Part shown: positions 18,278 to 27,076 of the stretch, in pieces
Layout: the number at the start of each line of letters is the position of its first letter
How positions within the stretch are numbered: position 1 is the stretch's first letter
Assembly (NCBI RefSeq): GCF_016615815.1
Contig: NZ_CP067112.1
Coordinates: forward strand, 1,302,001-1,366,000
Reading direction: 5' to 3'
DNA length: 64,000 nt
Source of the DNA: Luteimonas sp. MC1572
GTDB taxonomy: Bacteria; Pseudomonadota; Gammaproteobacteria; Xanthomonadales; Xanthomonadaceae
Translations under genes and position numbers: made by a program
The notes under the pieces: generated by a model
Told to the model about the DNA's origin: nothing
Databases searched by the model: none
What the model saw: only the letters and a program-made list of their open reading frames with translations

Positions 18278-20140
18278 ATGCTTGAATTTCCCCGCTGGAA
18301 GTACGTCGTCATCCTCCTCGTGGTGCTGTTGAGCGCGCTGTACGCGCTGCCCAACATCTATCCGCAGGATCCCTCCGTGCAGATCACCGCCAACCGCGGC
18401 GCGACCATCGGCGCCGAGCTGCGCGGCAAGGTCGACGCCGCGCTGGCCGAGGCGGGGGTCACCGCGAAGGCGGTGGACACCGACGACAAGGAAATGATGG
18501 TGCGGCTGACCAGCCTGGCCGACCAGACCCTGGTGTCGGACGCGCTGCGTCCGGTGCTGGGCGAGGATTACATCGTCGCGCTGAACCTCGCGTCCACCGT
18601 GCCGGCCTGGCTCGAAGCCGTGGGCGCCAAGCCCATGCTGCTGGGCCTTGACCTGCAGGGTGGCGTGCATTTCGTGCTGCAGGTCGACCAGAAGGCGGCG
18701 CTGGACAAGCGCCTCGACGCCTACGCCGACGAGATCCGCGCGGTGCTGCGCGACAACCGCATCCGCTACGACTCGGTCGAGCGCACGGCCGGCGGCGTGA
18801 CCGTCGCCAACCTCGCCGACGCCGCCGACGCCGACCGCGCCATGGGCCTGCTGGCCACCGCGCAGCCGACGCTGCTGCGCGAGGCGGTGGGCAAGCGCAT
18901 CACCGTCCGCGTGCCCGACGTCGAGCTCAACCAGATCTCCACCGACGCGATCGACCAGAACATCACCACGCTGCGCAACCGCATCGACGAGATCGGCGTG
19001 GGCGACCCGGTGATCACCCGCCAGGGCGCCGACCGCGTGGTCGTGCAGCTGCCCGGCGTGCAGGACACCGCCGAGGCCAAGCGCATGATCGGCGCGACCG
19101 CCACGCTGGAATACCGCGCGGTGGTGGACGGCGACCCCTTCGACGCGGTCGCCAGCGGCAACGTGCCGCCCGAGGCGCGCGTGTACTACCGCCGCGACGT
19201 CGGCGTCGACGGCCGCCCGATCCCGGTGCTGCTCAACAAGCGCGTGATCGCCTCCGGCGAGCAGATGGTGACCGCGCAGTCGACCCTCGACGAGAACGGC
19301 ATGCCGGCGGTGAGCGTGACGCTCAACAACCTCGGCGGCCAGCGCATGTTCGACTTCACCTCGATGAGCGTCGGCAAGCCGATGGCGGTGGTGTACATCG
19401 AGCGCATCCCGCAGCTGACCACCAACGCCGCCGGCGAGGAAGTGCGCAGTTTCCGGGTCAGCGAGGAAGTGATCTCGGTGGCCAACATCAACGGCGTGTT
19501 CGGCAAGCAGTTCCAGACCACGGGCCTCGAGAAGGCCGAGGCCGACGGCTTGGCGCGCCTGCTGCGTTCCGGTTCGCTGGCGGCACCGATGGACTTCATC
19601 GAGGAGCGCATCGTCGGCCCGAGCCTGGGCAAGGAGAACGTGGAGCGCGGCACCCAGGCGGTGATGTACGCCTTCGTGTTCACGCTGCTGTTCTTCGGCA
19701 TCTACTACCGCATGTTCGGCCTGTTCACCTGTATCGCGCTGCTGCTCAACCTGCTGATGGTGGTGGCGGTGATGAGCCTGTTCGGCGCCACCATGTCGCT
19801 GCCGGGCTTCGCCGGGCTGGCGCTGTCGATCGGCATGTCGGTCGACGCCAACGTGCTCATCAACGAGCGCATACGCGAGGAGTTGCGTGCCGGGCTTCCA
19901 GCGAGGGCGGCGATCGCGACCGGCTACGACAAGGCCTCCGGCACCATCTTCGACTCCAACATGACCGCGCTGCTGGCCGGCATCGCGCTGTTCGCGTTCG
20001 GCACCGGGCCGCTGAAGGGCTTCGCGGTGACGATGGTGATCGGCATCCTGACCTCGGTGTTCACCGCGGTGACGGTGTCGCGCGGCATCGCCACGCTGGT
20101 CTACGGCGGCCGCAAGAAACTCACCACCCTGCCCATCTGA
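18278..20140 (+). CDS. secD: protein translocase subunit SecD
   Basis: A 620-residue SecD, which uses proton motive force to drive late steps of protein export. One N-terminal helix (YVVILLVVLLSALYALPNIYPQDPS), a large periplasmic region with LLGLDLQGGVHFVLQV and LRNRIDEIGVGDPVITRQGADRVVVQLPG, then five C-terminal helices with YRMFGLFTCIALLLNLLMVVA and LSIGMSVDANVLINERIREEL. It is followed after 13 bases by secF. Confidence 0.98.
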   Translation: MLEFPRWKYVVILLVVLLSALYALPNIYPQDPSVQITANRGATIGAELRGKVDAALAEAGVTAKAVDTDDKEMMVRLTSLADQTLVSDALRPVLGEDYIVALNLASTVPAWLEAVGAKPMLLGLDLQGGVHFVLQVDQKAALDKRLDAYADEIRAVLRDNRIRYDSVERTAGGVTVANLADAADADRAMGLLATAQPTLLREAVGKRITVRVPDVELNQISTDAIDQNITTLRNRIDEIGVGDPVITRQGADRVVVQLPGVQDTAEAKRMIGATATLEYRAVVDGDPFDAVASGNVPPEARVYYRRDVGVDGRPIPVLLNKRVIASGEQMVTAQSTLDENGMPAVSVTLNNLGGQRMFDFTSMSVGKPMAVVYIERIPQLTTNAAGEEVRSFRVSEEVISVANINGVFGKQFQTTGLEKAEADGLARLLRSGSLAAPMDFIEERIVGPSLGKENVERGTQAVMYAFVFTLLFFGIYYRMFGLFTCIALLLNLLMVVAVMSLFGATMSLPGFAGLALSIGMSVDANVLINERIREELRAGLPARAAIATGYDKASGTIFDSNMTALLAGIALFAFGTGPLKGFAVTMVIGILTSVFTAVTVSRGIATLVYGGRKKLTTLPI

Positions 20141-20153
20141 CGGGAACACGACC

Positions 20154-21119
20154 ATGACCATTTTCCCGTTGCGGCTCATCCCGGCCACCCCGAACATCGA
20201 CTTCATGCGCCTGCGCTGGGTGTCGGTGCTGGTGTCGCTGGCGCTCACCATCGGTTCGATCGCGGCGATCGCCGGCATCGGCTTCAACTACGCGCTGGAT
20301 TTCACGGGCGGCACCGTGGTGGAGCTGCGCTTCCAGCAGGCGGCCGACGTCGACGGCGTGCGCGAACGCCTGGAGGCGGCCGGCTACGCCAGCGCGCAGG
20401 TGCAGACCTACGGCAGCGGCAGCGACCTGCTGGTGCGCCTGCAGCCGCGCGACGGCGAGACCAGCGCCGACGCCAACGCGCGCACCGCCGAGGAAGTCCG
20501 TGCGGCGGCCTCCGCCGAGGGCAACCAGGCGACCATCCAGAGCAACGCGTTCGTGGGCCCGCAGGTGGGCCGCGAGCTGGCCTGGAACGGGCTGTACGCG
20601 CTGCTGTTCGTGGTGGTCGGCTTCCTGATCTACATCGGCTTCCGGTTCGAGTGGAAGTTCGCGGTCGCGGCCATCGTCACCACCTTGAACGACGTGCTGA
20701 TCGTGGCCGGCTTCTTCGCGCTCACCGGGCGCGAGTTCGACCTCACCGTGCTGGCCGGCCTGCTGTCGGTGATGGGCTTCTCGATCAACGACACCATCGT
20801 GGTCTTCGACCGCGTGCGCGAGAACTTCCGCAGCATGCGCGCGCCGCCGCACGAGGTGCTGAACGCGTCGATCAACCAGACCCTGTCGCGCACCATCATC
20901 ACCTCGGTGGCGGCGTTCCTGACGGTGTTCGCGCTGTACCTGTATGGCGGCGGTTCGCTGCAGGGCATGTCGTCGGCGATGATGATCGGCATCGTGTTCG
21001 GCACGCTGTCGTCGATCTTCGCGGCCTGCCCGCTGCTCACCATGGGCTTCCTGAAGGTCACCAAGCAGGACCTGCTGCCGAAGGCACGCGACGACGCGGA
21101 ACTCGCACGCAGGCCGTGA
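20154..21119 (+). CDS. secF: protein translocase subunit SecF
   Basis: A 321-residue SecF, partner of SecD. It shows NIDFMRLRWVSVLVSLALT, FNYALDFTGGTVVELRF, VGPQVGRELAWNGLYALLFV and SVMGFSINDTIVVFDRVREN, with six predicted helices. It is the last gene of the tgt-yajC-secD-secF unit and is followed by a strong hairpin terminator. Confidence 0.98.
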   Translation: MTIFPLRLIPATPNIDFMRLRWVSVLVSLALTIGSIAAIAGIGFNYALDFTGGTVVELRFQQAADVDGVRERLEAAGYASAQVQTYGSGSDLLVRLQPRDGETSADANARTAEEVRAAASAEGNQATIQSNAFVGPQVGRELAWNGLYALLFVVVGFLIYIGFRFEWKFAVAAIVTTLNDVLIVAGFFALTGREFDLTVLAGLLSVMGFSINDTIVVFDRVRENFRSMRAPPHEVLNASINQTLSRTIITSVAAFLTVFALYLYGGGSLQGMSSAMMIGIVFGTLSSIFAACPLLTMGFLKVTKQDLLPKARDDAELARRP

Positions 21120-21165
21120 TCGCCCGCGACTCCTTGCCCCGGATTGCGGGGCAGGGTGCGAAGAC

Positions 21166-21194
21166 AAAAAACCCCGCATCTCGCGGGGTTTTTT
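21166..21194. terminator. bidirectional rho-independent terminator after secF
   Basis: AAAAAACCCCGC (21166-21177) pairs perfectly with GCGGGGTTTTTT (21183-21194) across a 5-base loop. An A-run before and a T-run after make it usable on both strands. Confidence 0.92.
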
Positions 21195-21238
21195 CTTCTG
21201 CGGTTTCCGGGGGGCGGTAGGGGCGTGGAGCGCCCGGT

Positions 21239-21331
21239 AGTGGCCGGGAGGCCTTCGCGGCTCATGTCCCCCGGATCCGCCTGCGGCGGATGCCTCCTCC
21301 TTTACTTCCCCGCGAACGCCTCCCGGCCACT
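21239..21331 (-). repeat. structured palindromic element, copy C
   Basis: A 93-base element. Arms 21240-21260 and 21310-21330 pair with one mismatch, plus an outer A-T pair. The inner hairpin matches copy A. On the minus strand the invariant block reads GAAGTAAAGGAGGAGGC, one base different from the other copies. The outer stem is of the copy B family. Confidence 0.88.
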
Positions 21332-21424
21332 TCGTGGCTCTGGGCTGGCTGCAGGTGCAGGAAGCATGCGCGTGCCCCCCCGGCTGTGGCCTTTGCTCCT
21401 CGAACCACCGCGTACTGCGGCGGA
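21332..21424. other. spacer of composite repeat, locus 2
   Basis: A 93-base segment between divergent copies C and D. Read in reverse complement, its first bases match the start of the locus 1 spacer, so locus 2 is an inverted second copy of the whole module. Confidence 0.58.
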
Positions 21425-21521
21425 CCGGGTGCCAAGGCCCTTGAGGGGGAAGTCAAGGAGGAGGCGATGGCCGCAAGGCCATCGCCGGGGGACATGAGCC
21501 CTCAAGGGCCTTGGCACCCGG
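21425..21521 (+). repeat. structured palindromic element, copy D
   Basis: A 97-base element with a perfect 23-bp outer stem (21425-21447 with 21499-21521). The inner stem GGCGATGGCC (21463-21472) pairs with 21477-21486 and is closed by GCAA, a GNRA tetraloop. Compared with copy B the inner stem has changed on both sides while pairing is kept. The invariant GAAGTCAAGGAGGAGGC and GGGGGACATGAG blocks are identical to copy B. Confidence 0.9.
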
Positions 21522-21528
21522 CACCCGC

Positions 21529-21600
21529 GCCCAGCGCCACGCCCAGCGCCACGCCCAGCGCCACGCCCAGCGCCACGCCCAGCGCCACGCCCAGCGCCAT
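21529..21600. repeat. six-unit 12-bp tandem repeat (VNTR-like)
   Basis: Six consecutive copies of GCCCAGCGCCAC; the last ends in T instead of C. It lies immediately downstream of the suhB stop and next to structured element D. Such short perfect arrays often vary in copy number by slippage. Confidence 0.95.
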
Positions 21601-21602
21601 GC

Positions 21603-22427
21603 TCAGAACGCGGCGGCGTAGCCCGAGGCTTCGATGGTCTTCTGCAGCGCGTCGGCCAGCTTGAGGTTTCCGGCCAGCACCTGGCGGCTCTGCATGGCGA
21701 TGTGCATCGGGCCAAGCGCGGCGCCGCGGAAGTCGCTGACGCGGCCACCGGCCTCGCGGACCAGCAGGATGCCGGCGGCAACGTCCCAGACCTGTACGCC
21801 GGCCTCGAAGTAGCCGTCGGTGCGCCCGGCGGCCACGTACGCCAGGTCGAGCGCGGCGGAGCCCGTGCGGCGGATGTCCTCGGCCGTCGCCAGCACCTGG
21901 CGCATGCAGTCGAACTGCGCCGCCACGCGCGCGCGTTCGCGCGGCGCGAAGCCGGTGGTGATGGTGGCGCCGGTCAGGTCCTTGCGCTCGCCGATGCGGA
22001 TGCGGTGGCCGTTGAGCTGCGCGCCGCTGCCGCGGCTGGCGGTGAACAGCTCGTTGCGCAGCGGGTCGAAGATCACCGCGTGCAGCGGCTCGGCACCCTC
22101 GCACAGCGCGATCGAGACGCACCAGTGCGGGAAGCCGCGCAGGTAGTTGCTGGTGCCGTCCAGCGGGTCGATGACCCAGGTGTAGCGGCTCGGCCCGCGG
22201 TTGCCTTTGATGGCCCCGCCTTCCTCGCCGAGCACGGCGTATTCGGGATAGGCGCGGCGCAGCTCCTTGATCACGGCGGCTTCGGCCAGTCCGTCGACCT
22301 CGCTGGCGTAGTCCATCCGTTCCTTCTCGACCACGTTGAGTGCGTCGAGCTTGTTCATGTTGCGCAGCAGGACGTTGCCGCCGGCGCGGGCCGCCTTGAC
22401 CATGATGTTGACAGCAGGTTGTAGCAT
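21603..22427 (-). CDS. suhB: inositol-1-monophosphatase / SuhB family
   Basis: A 274-residue inositol monophosphatase family enzyme, magnesium-dependent, cytoplasmic; SuhB in E. coli also joins the rRNA antitermination complex. Metal-site motifs are intact: [25 protein letters not shown] and [16 protein letters not shown]. Start [17 protein letters not shown] is typical. It is divergent from trmJ. A tandem repeat begins three bases after its stop. Confidence 0.95.
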   Translation of the reverse strand: MLQPAVNIMVKAARAGGNVLLRNMNKLDALNVVEKERMDYASEVDGLAEAAVIKELRRAYPEYAVLGEEGGAIKGNRGPSRYTWVIDPLDGTSNYLRGFPHWCVSIALCEGAEPLHAVIFDPLRNELFTASRGSGAQLNGHRIRIGERKDLTGATITTGFAPRERARVAAQFDCMRQVLATAEDIRRTGSAALDLAYVAAGRTDGYFEAGVQVWDVAAGILLVREAGGRVSDFRGAALGPMHIAMQSRQVLAGNLKLADALQKTIEASGYAAAF

Positions 22428-22514
22428 CGCGGGCAGGCTCCGGGCGCTTGGGATGGACAGCAGGGGGAAAGAACGGGCGGCTCGAGGCCGTCGCGCAGTT
22501 TACCATTCGCACCC

Positions 22515-23294
22515 ATGAACATCGCGCAGCAAGGCGGCGAAATCCGCATCGTCCTCGTCGGGACCCAGCATCCGGGCAACATCGGCGCGGCTGCGCGGGC
22601 GATCAAGACCATGGGCCTGGAGCGCCTGGTGCTGGTGGCGCCGGAGCGCTATCCGCATGGCGATGCCATCGCGATGGCCGCGGGCGCGGACGACGTGCTG
22701 GACGCGGCGCGCATCGTCGGAAGCCTCGCCGAAGCGGTTGCCGACTGCGCGCTGGTGCTGGGCTGCACCGCGCGCAGCCGGCGCATCGCGCTGGAGGAGC
22801 TGGCGCCGCGCGCCGCTGCCGCGCGCCTGCACGGCGCCGCGGCATCCGGTGCACGGGTGGCGCTGGTATTCGGGCGCGAGCGCACCGGGCTCGACAACGA
22901 CGAGCTGCAGCTGTGCCATGCGGCGGTGCATATCCCGGCCAATCCCGACTACAGCTCGCTCAACCTGGCCGCCGCGGTGCAGGTGCTGTCCTACGAACTG
23001 CGGATGGCGGCCCTGGCCGACGGCGGCCATGCCGTGGCCCTCGCGCCACAGGAGGAGCAGCGCGAGCCTCCAGCCAGCCACGCCGAGCTGGAGGGGTTCT
23101 TCGCCCAGCTTGGCGACACCCTCGATGCAATCGATTTCCACAAGGGCAGGGCACCGGAGTCGGCGTTGCGCAAGCTGCGACGCATCTTCCTGCGCTGTGC
23201 CCTGGACACGCGTGAGGTGCGCCTGCTGCGCGGCGTGCTGGCCGACGCCCAGCGCATGGCGCGGCTGGCATCGCCGCCCGGCCCCGGGGGATGA
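22515..23294 (+). CDS. trmJ: tRNA (cytidine/uridine-2'-O-)-methyltransferase TrmJ
   Basis: A 259-residue SPOUT methyltransferase that 2'-O-methylates position 32 of tRNAs. SPOUT knot motifs: IVLVGTQHPGNIGAAARAIKTMG, VALVFGRERTGLDNDELQLC and IPANPDYSSLNLAAAVQVLSYELR. The C-terminal extension (HAELEGFFAQLGDTLDAIDFH) is the dimerisation region of TrmJ rather than TrmL. It is divergent from suhB with an 87-base gap. Confidence 0.94.
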   Translation: MNIAQQGGEIRIVLVGTQHPGNIGAAARAIKTMGLERLVLVAPERYPHGDAIAMAAGADDVLDAARIVGSLAEAVADCALVLGCTARSRRIALEELAPRAAAARLHGAAASGARVALVFGRERTGLDNDELQLCHAAVHIPANPDYSSLNLAAAVQVLSYELRMAALADGGHAVALAPQEEQREPPASHAELEGFFAQLGDTLDAIDFHKGRAPESALRKLRRIFLRCALDTREVRLLRGVLADAQRMARLASPPGPGG

Positions 23295-23374
23295 TCGGCA
23301 GGTGCCAGTGGAGGTGATTTCCGCTAGGCTGCCAGGCTGCACCGCCACTGTGACGCGAGCCTCATTTGACCGCG

Positions 23375-24295
23375 ATGTTCCGCCGACTGCGCCACCTGCC
23401 AGCCGCGATGGTCCTGTGCTTCCTCGCGTTGCTGCACACGGCGGCGGCGAGCGATGCCGGCGTGCTGGTCCTGGGACGCATCAGCGACGACCCCGCCGCG
23501 CACTACGACCAGCTCAAGCCGCTGCTTGATTACGTGGTGCCGCGGATGGCGGATGTGGGCATCCGCGAGGGGCGCATCCTGATGGCGCGCGACCTGAAGC
23601 AGATGGAGAGCTACCTGCGCCGTGGGCGCGTCGACTGGGTCACCGAGACCACGGCCAGCGCCCTGCAGCTGCAGACGCGCGCCGGCGCGGAGCCGCTGCT
23701 GCTCACCGAGCGCAGCGGCGTGAGCAGCTACCGCACCGTGTTCTTCGCGCGCCGCGACAGCGGCATCGACAGCCTTGACGACCTGCGCGGGCGCAGCATC
23801 GCCTTCCAGAACCTGAACTCCACCAGCGCCTACTACCTGCCGGCCATGGAGCTCATCAGTCGCGGCCTGCCCATGGAGATCCTGCTGTCGCCGGGCGATC
23901 GCCCGGCGCAAGGCTCGGTGGGCTACCTGTTCGCGCGCTCGGAGCTCAACATCGCCACCTGGGTGCACAAGCGGCTGGTCGATGCCGGCGCGCTCAGCAA
24001 TCTCGACTGGGACAGCGCGCAGCGCATGCCGGCCAGCTACCGGGGCGACCTGGTGGTGTTCCATGTCACCCCCGAGTTCCCGCGCGCGCTGGAGATGGCC
24101 CGCGGCGACATGGATCCTGCGGTCAAGGCACGCCTGCGCGAGGTGCTGGCCGCCGCAGCGAACGATCCGGATGCCAGCGAGGCACTGCTGCGCTTCTTCA
24201 ACACCACCCGGTTCCTGCCGATGGACGCCGCGACCGCGCGTTCGCTCGACCTGCTGCGTGCCGGCGTGTCGCGTGTCGGGGCGAAGATCGAATGA
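23375..24295 (+). CDS. PhnD-like periplasmic substrate-binding protein
   Basis: A 306-residue secreted protein with a Sec signal (MVLCFLALLHTAAAS). It is a phosphate/phosphonate-type binding protein: YDQLKPLLDYVVPRMADVG, YLRRGRVDWVTETTASAL, YRTVFFARRDSGIDSLDDLRGRSIAFQN and STSAYYLPAMELISRGL. There is no permease or ATPase nearby. Its last codons overlap the GGDEF-EAL gene (ATGA), so it more likely presents a ligand to that sensor than feeds a transporter. A TTG at 23366 is also possible as start. Confidence 0.82.
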   Translation: MFRRLRHLPAAMVLCFLALLHTAAASDAGVLVLGRISDDPAAHYDQLKPLLDYVVPRMADVGIREGRILMARDLKQMESYLRRGRVDWVTETTASALQLQTRAGAEPLLLTERSGVSSYRTVFFARRDSGIDSLDDLRGRSIAFQNLNSTSAYYLPAMELISRGLPMEILLSPGDRPAQGSVGYLFARSELNIATWVHKRLVDAGALSNLDWDSAQRMPASYRGDLVVFHVTPEFPRALEMARGDMDPAVKARLREVLAAAANDPDASEALLRFFNTTRFLPMDAATARSLDLLRAGVSRVGAKIE

Positions 24296-26421
24296 GGCTG
24301 CGCGACGGGTTGCATGCACGCTTCCTGGCCGCGGTGGTGGTTGCGCTGCTGGTCGTGCTGGGTGTGGTCGCACTGGTCCTTCATCGCCAGGACGTGATGC
24401 GCCAGGAGGTGCTGGCGCTGAGCGAGGAGTCGATGCACGCGCTGGCCTTCGACCGGCTGGCCGAACGCGGAGAGGCCGCCGTGGTGCAGCTGGCGGCGAG
24501 CCTGGTCAACCCGCTGTACTACTTCGACCTGGACCAGATCGGCGCGCTGCTGCGCGCGGTGATGAAACAGCCCGATGTCGCCTATGCCGTGGTCTACGAC
24601 AACACGGGCGCGGTGATCCACGATGGATCGGGCGACATCGCCACGTTCGGTCAGGTGATGGACGACGCGCTTGCCTACGAGGCCATCGCCGGCACCGGTC
24701 CGCACGTGCAGTCCAGCGACAGCGTCCTCGATGTGTCGACGCCGGTGCGGCTTGGCGACCAGCGCCTCGGTGGCTTGCGCATCGGTTATTCGGTGGCGTC
24801 GGTGGCCAAGGACGAAGCGCGCGCGGTGCAGGGCATGAGCGCGCGGCTGAGCGAGATCGGGCGCCGCCATGCCGGCTGGATCGCCGCGTTGATGGCGGCG
24901 CTGGTCGTGTTCGGCGGCGGTATCAGCTTCCTGTTGCAGCGCACGCTGGTGCGCCCGATCAGGCAGCTGGCCGACGCCGCGCGCGAGATCGAAGCCGGCA
25001 ATTTCGCCGCAGCCATCCCCAGGGATGGTCGGCGCGACGAGCTCGGCGACCTGATGCGCGCCTTCGGGCGCATGGGCGACAGCATCGTGCGCCATGACCG
25101 CGAGATGCGGCGCATGGCCTACACCGATGCGCTGACCGGGCTGTCGAACCGGCTGGCGTTCCGCGAGGTGCTCGATCGCCGGTTGATGGAGCTGCACGGC
25201 GCCAGTCGCCAGCTGGCGCTGCTGTTCGCCGACATCGACGACTTCAAGCGCATCAACGACACCCTCGGCCACGACGCCGGCGACGAGGTGCTGGTGCAGT
25301 TCTCGACGCGCATCCAGGAGGCGGTGGAGCGCCACGGCGGCGCGGGCGCGCACCTCGCGCGTTTCGGCGGCGACGAGTTCGTGGTGCTGATCGAATCCGA
25401 TGCGCTGGCCCCGGGCGGCATCCGCACCGCGGCCAGCCGGCTGGCGGAGACGCTGGTGGCGGAGCTGAGCCGTCCGATCCTGGTGCGCGGCCGTCAGGTG
25501 TTCCTGGGGACGTCGATCGGCATCACCCTGTTCCCCGACGACGCGGTCGGCGCCAGCATGCTGATGAAGAACGGCGACATCGCGATGTACCAGGCCAAGG
25601 TGGCCGGCAAGAACTGCTACCGCTTCTACAGCCGCGCGATGGACCAGGCGGTCGAGCGCCGCGTGCGCATGGAACAGGACCTGCGCGGCGCGTGGGAGCG
25701 CGGTGAGCTGAGCATCGCCTACCAGCCCGTGTTCCGGCTCGAGGACACCAGGCTGGTCGGCGCCGAAGCGCTGCTGCGCTGGCACCATCCGGAGCACGGC
25801 ATGGTTGCCCCGTCGGTGTTCATCGACGTCGCCGAGCAGAGCGGACTGATCGAGGTCATCGGCCCGCAGGTGCTGCGCGCGGCCTGCCAGGACGCGGTGC
25901 GCTGGCGACGTGACTTCCCGGGCCAAGAGCTGTTCGTCTCGGTCAACGTATCGGCGCGGCAGCTGCGCACCGGCGACCTCGCCGGACAGGTCGAGCGGGT
26001 GCTGGAGGAAACCGGCCTGCCAGCCGGCTGCCTGCACGTCGAACTGACCGAGACCGCGGTGATCGGCGACGAACTGCGGGTCAGCAGCCTGCTGTCACGG
26101 CTGCGCACCGCCGGGGTGAAGGTCTGGCTTGACGATTTCGGCACCGGCTTCTCCGGCCTGAGCCACCTGCGGCGGGTGCCGGTGGATGGCGTGAAGATCG
26201 ACCGCAGCTTCATCGCCGACGTACTGCGCGATCCGGACGACCTGGCGCTCACCACCGCGATCATCGCCATGGCGCACTCGCTCGGCATCACCGTGGTCGC
26301 CGAGGGCGTCGAAAAGGAAGGCCAGTTCAACGTGCTGCGCGAGCGCGGCTGCGATCTTGCGCAGGGCTACTGGCTGGGCTATCCGATGACGGTGCACGAC
26401 TTCCGCCGCCTGCTGGCCTGA
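24292..26421 (+). CDS. membrane c-di-GMP protein: periplasmic sensor, HAMP, GGDEF, EAL
   Basis: A 709-residue inner-membrane protein. It has a first helix at about 10-32, a periplasmic sensor region to about 195, a second helix (WIAALMAALVVFGGGISFLL), a HAMP segment (LVRPIRQLADAAREIEAGNF), then GGDEF (residues 359-363 intact) and EAL (EALLRW, 492-497) with DDFGTGFSGL and EGVE. Both cyclase and phosphodiesterase signatures are intact. It overlaps the PhnD-like gene by four bases, suggesting that a ligand-loaded binding protein controls its c-di-GMP output. Confidence 0.93.
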   Translation: MRLRDGLHARFLAAVVVALLVVLGVVALVLHRQDVMRQEVLALSEESMHALAFDRLAERGEAAVVQLAASLVNPLYYFDLDQIGALLRAVMKQPDVAYAVVYDNTGAVIHDGSGDIATFGQVMDDALAYEAIAGTGPHVQSSDSVLDVSTPVRLGDQRLGGLRIGYSVASVAKDEARAVQGMSARLSEIGRRHAGWIAALMAALVVFGGGISFLLQRTLVRPIRQLADAAREIEAGNFAAAIPRDGRRDELGDLMRAFGRMGDSIVRHDREMRRMAYTDALTGLSNRLAFREVLDRRLMELHGASRQLALLFADIDDFKRINDTLGHDAGDEVLVQFSTRIQEAVERHGGAGAHLARFGGDEFVVLIESDALAPGGIRTAASRLAETLVAELSRPILVRGRQVFLGTSIGITLFPDDAVGASMLMKNGDIAMYQAKVAGKNCYRFYSRAMDQAVERRVRMEQDLRGAWERGELSIAYQPVFRLEDTRLVGAEALLRWHHPEHGMVAPSVFIDVAEQSGLIEVIGPQVLRAACQDAVRWRRDFPGQELFVSVNVSARQLRTGDLAGQVERVLEETGLPAGCLHVELTETAVIGDELRVSSLLSRLRTAGVKVWLDDFGTGFSGLSHLRRVPVDGVKIDRSFIADVLRDPDDLALTTAIIAMAHSLGITVVAEGVEKEGQFNVLRERGCDLAQGYWLGYPMTVHDFRRLLA

Positions 26422-26425
26422 GGCG

Positions 26426-27076
26426 TCAGAAGAGCCGGTCGATCCATTCCGTGGCCAATGCCGCGAGCGTGCCGCCGGTCACGCCGAAGATCACGATGGC
26501 CGCCAGGCCGGCGCCCCACGACACCAGCAGCAGCACGCCATCGCGTTCCAGCAGCGCCAGCGCGTACGCCAGCAGCAACACGCCGAACACGTAGTTGGTG
26601 AACGGAATCGGCAACGCCAGCAGCACGCCCAGCAGCACCAGCAGCACGCCGGTGAACATGGTGGCCGCGCGATGGTCGATCAGTCCCGCCAGGCGCGGCC
26701 GGACCAGATGTTCGAGGCGCGCCAGCCAGGGCGAGATCCTGTGCTCGAAGCGCGCCAGGGTGCCGCGCCTGGGACCGCGCCTGGCAACGAAGCCGGGCAG
26801 CCAGGGGCGACGCAGGCCAAGCAGGAGCTGCAGCCCGACCAGGCTCACCAGCGGCCCGCTGAGCGCGCCGGCCAGGCCGGGAATGGGCAGGAACGCCGGC
26901 AGCGTGGCGATGAACAGCAGCATCCCGAACATGCTGCGGCCAAGGCCATCAAGAAGCGTGCGCAGCGGCAGCGCCTCGTCTTCCGGCCCGGCCACCAGTG
27001 TCGCAAGGAGGGTGCGCACGCTGGCCTGTGGCGGCTTCGCGTGCGTCCTGCGCCCCGTGCCGTCGTGGTCAGCCAT
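26426..27076 (-). CDS. ExoD-like membrane protein
   Basis: A 216-residue polytopic membrane protein resembling the ExoD family: LLDGLGRSMFGMLLFIATLPAFLPIPGLAGALSGPLVSLVGLQLLLG, LPIPFTNYVFGVLLLAYALALLERDG. About four helices. ExoD is linked to exopolysaccharide synthesis in rhizobia; the molecular function is unknown. ATG 27076 overlaps the end of the upstream CNNM-type gene, so the two are probably co-translated. Confidence 0.83.
   Translation of the reverse strand: MADHDGTGRRTHAKPPQASVRTLLATLVAGPEDEALPLRTLLDGLGRSMFGMLLFIATLPAFLPIPGLAGALSGPLVSLVGLQLLLGLRRPWLPGFVARRGPRRGTLARFEHRISPWLARLEHLVRPRLAGLIDHRAATMFTGVLLVLLGVLLALPIPFTNYVFGVLLLAYALALLERDGVLLLVSWGAGLAAIVIFGVTGGTLAALATEWIDRLF

Noticed and set aside
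21502..22512. Frame ending in repeated ALGV residues
   Set aside because: This is the 12-bp tandem repeat read out of frame behind suhB; not a protein repeat.
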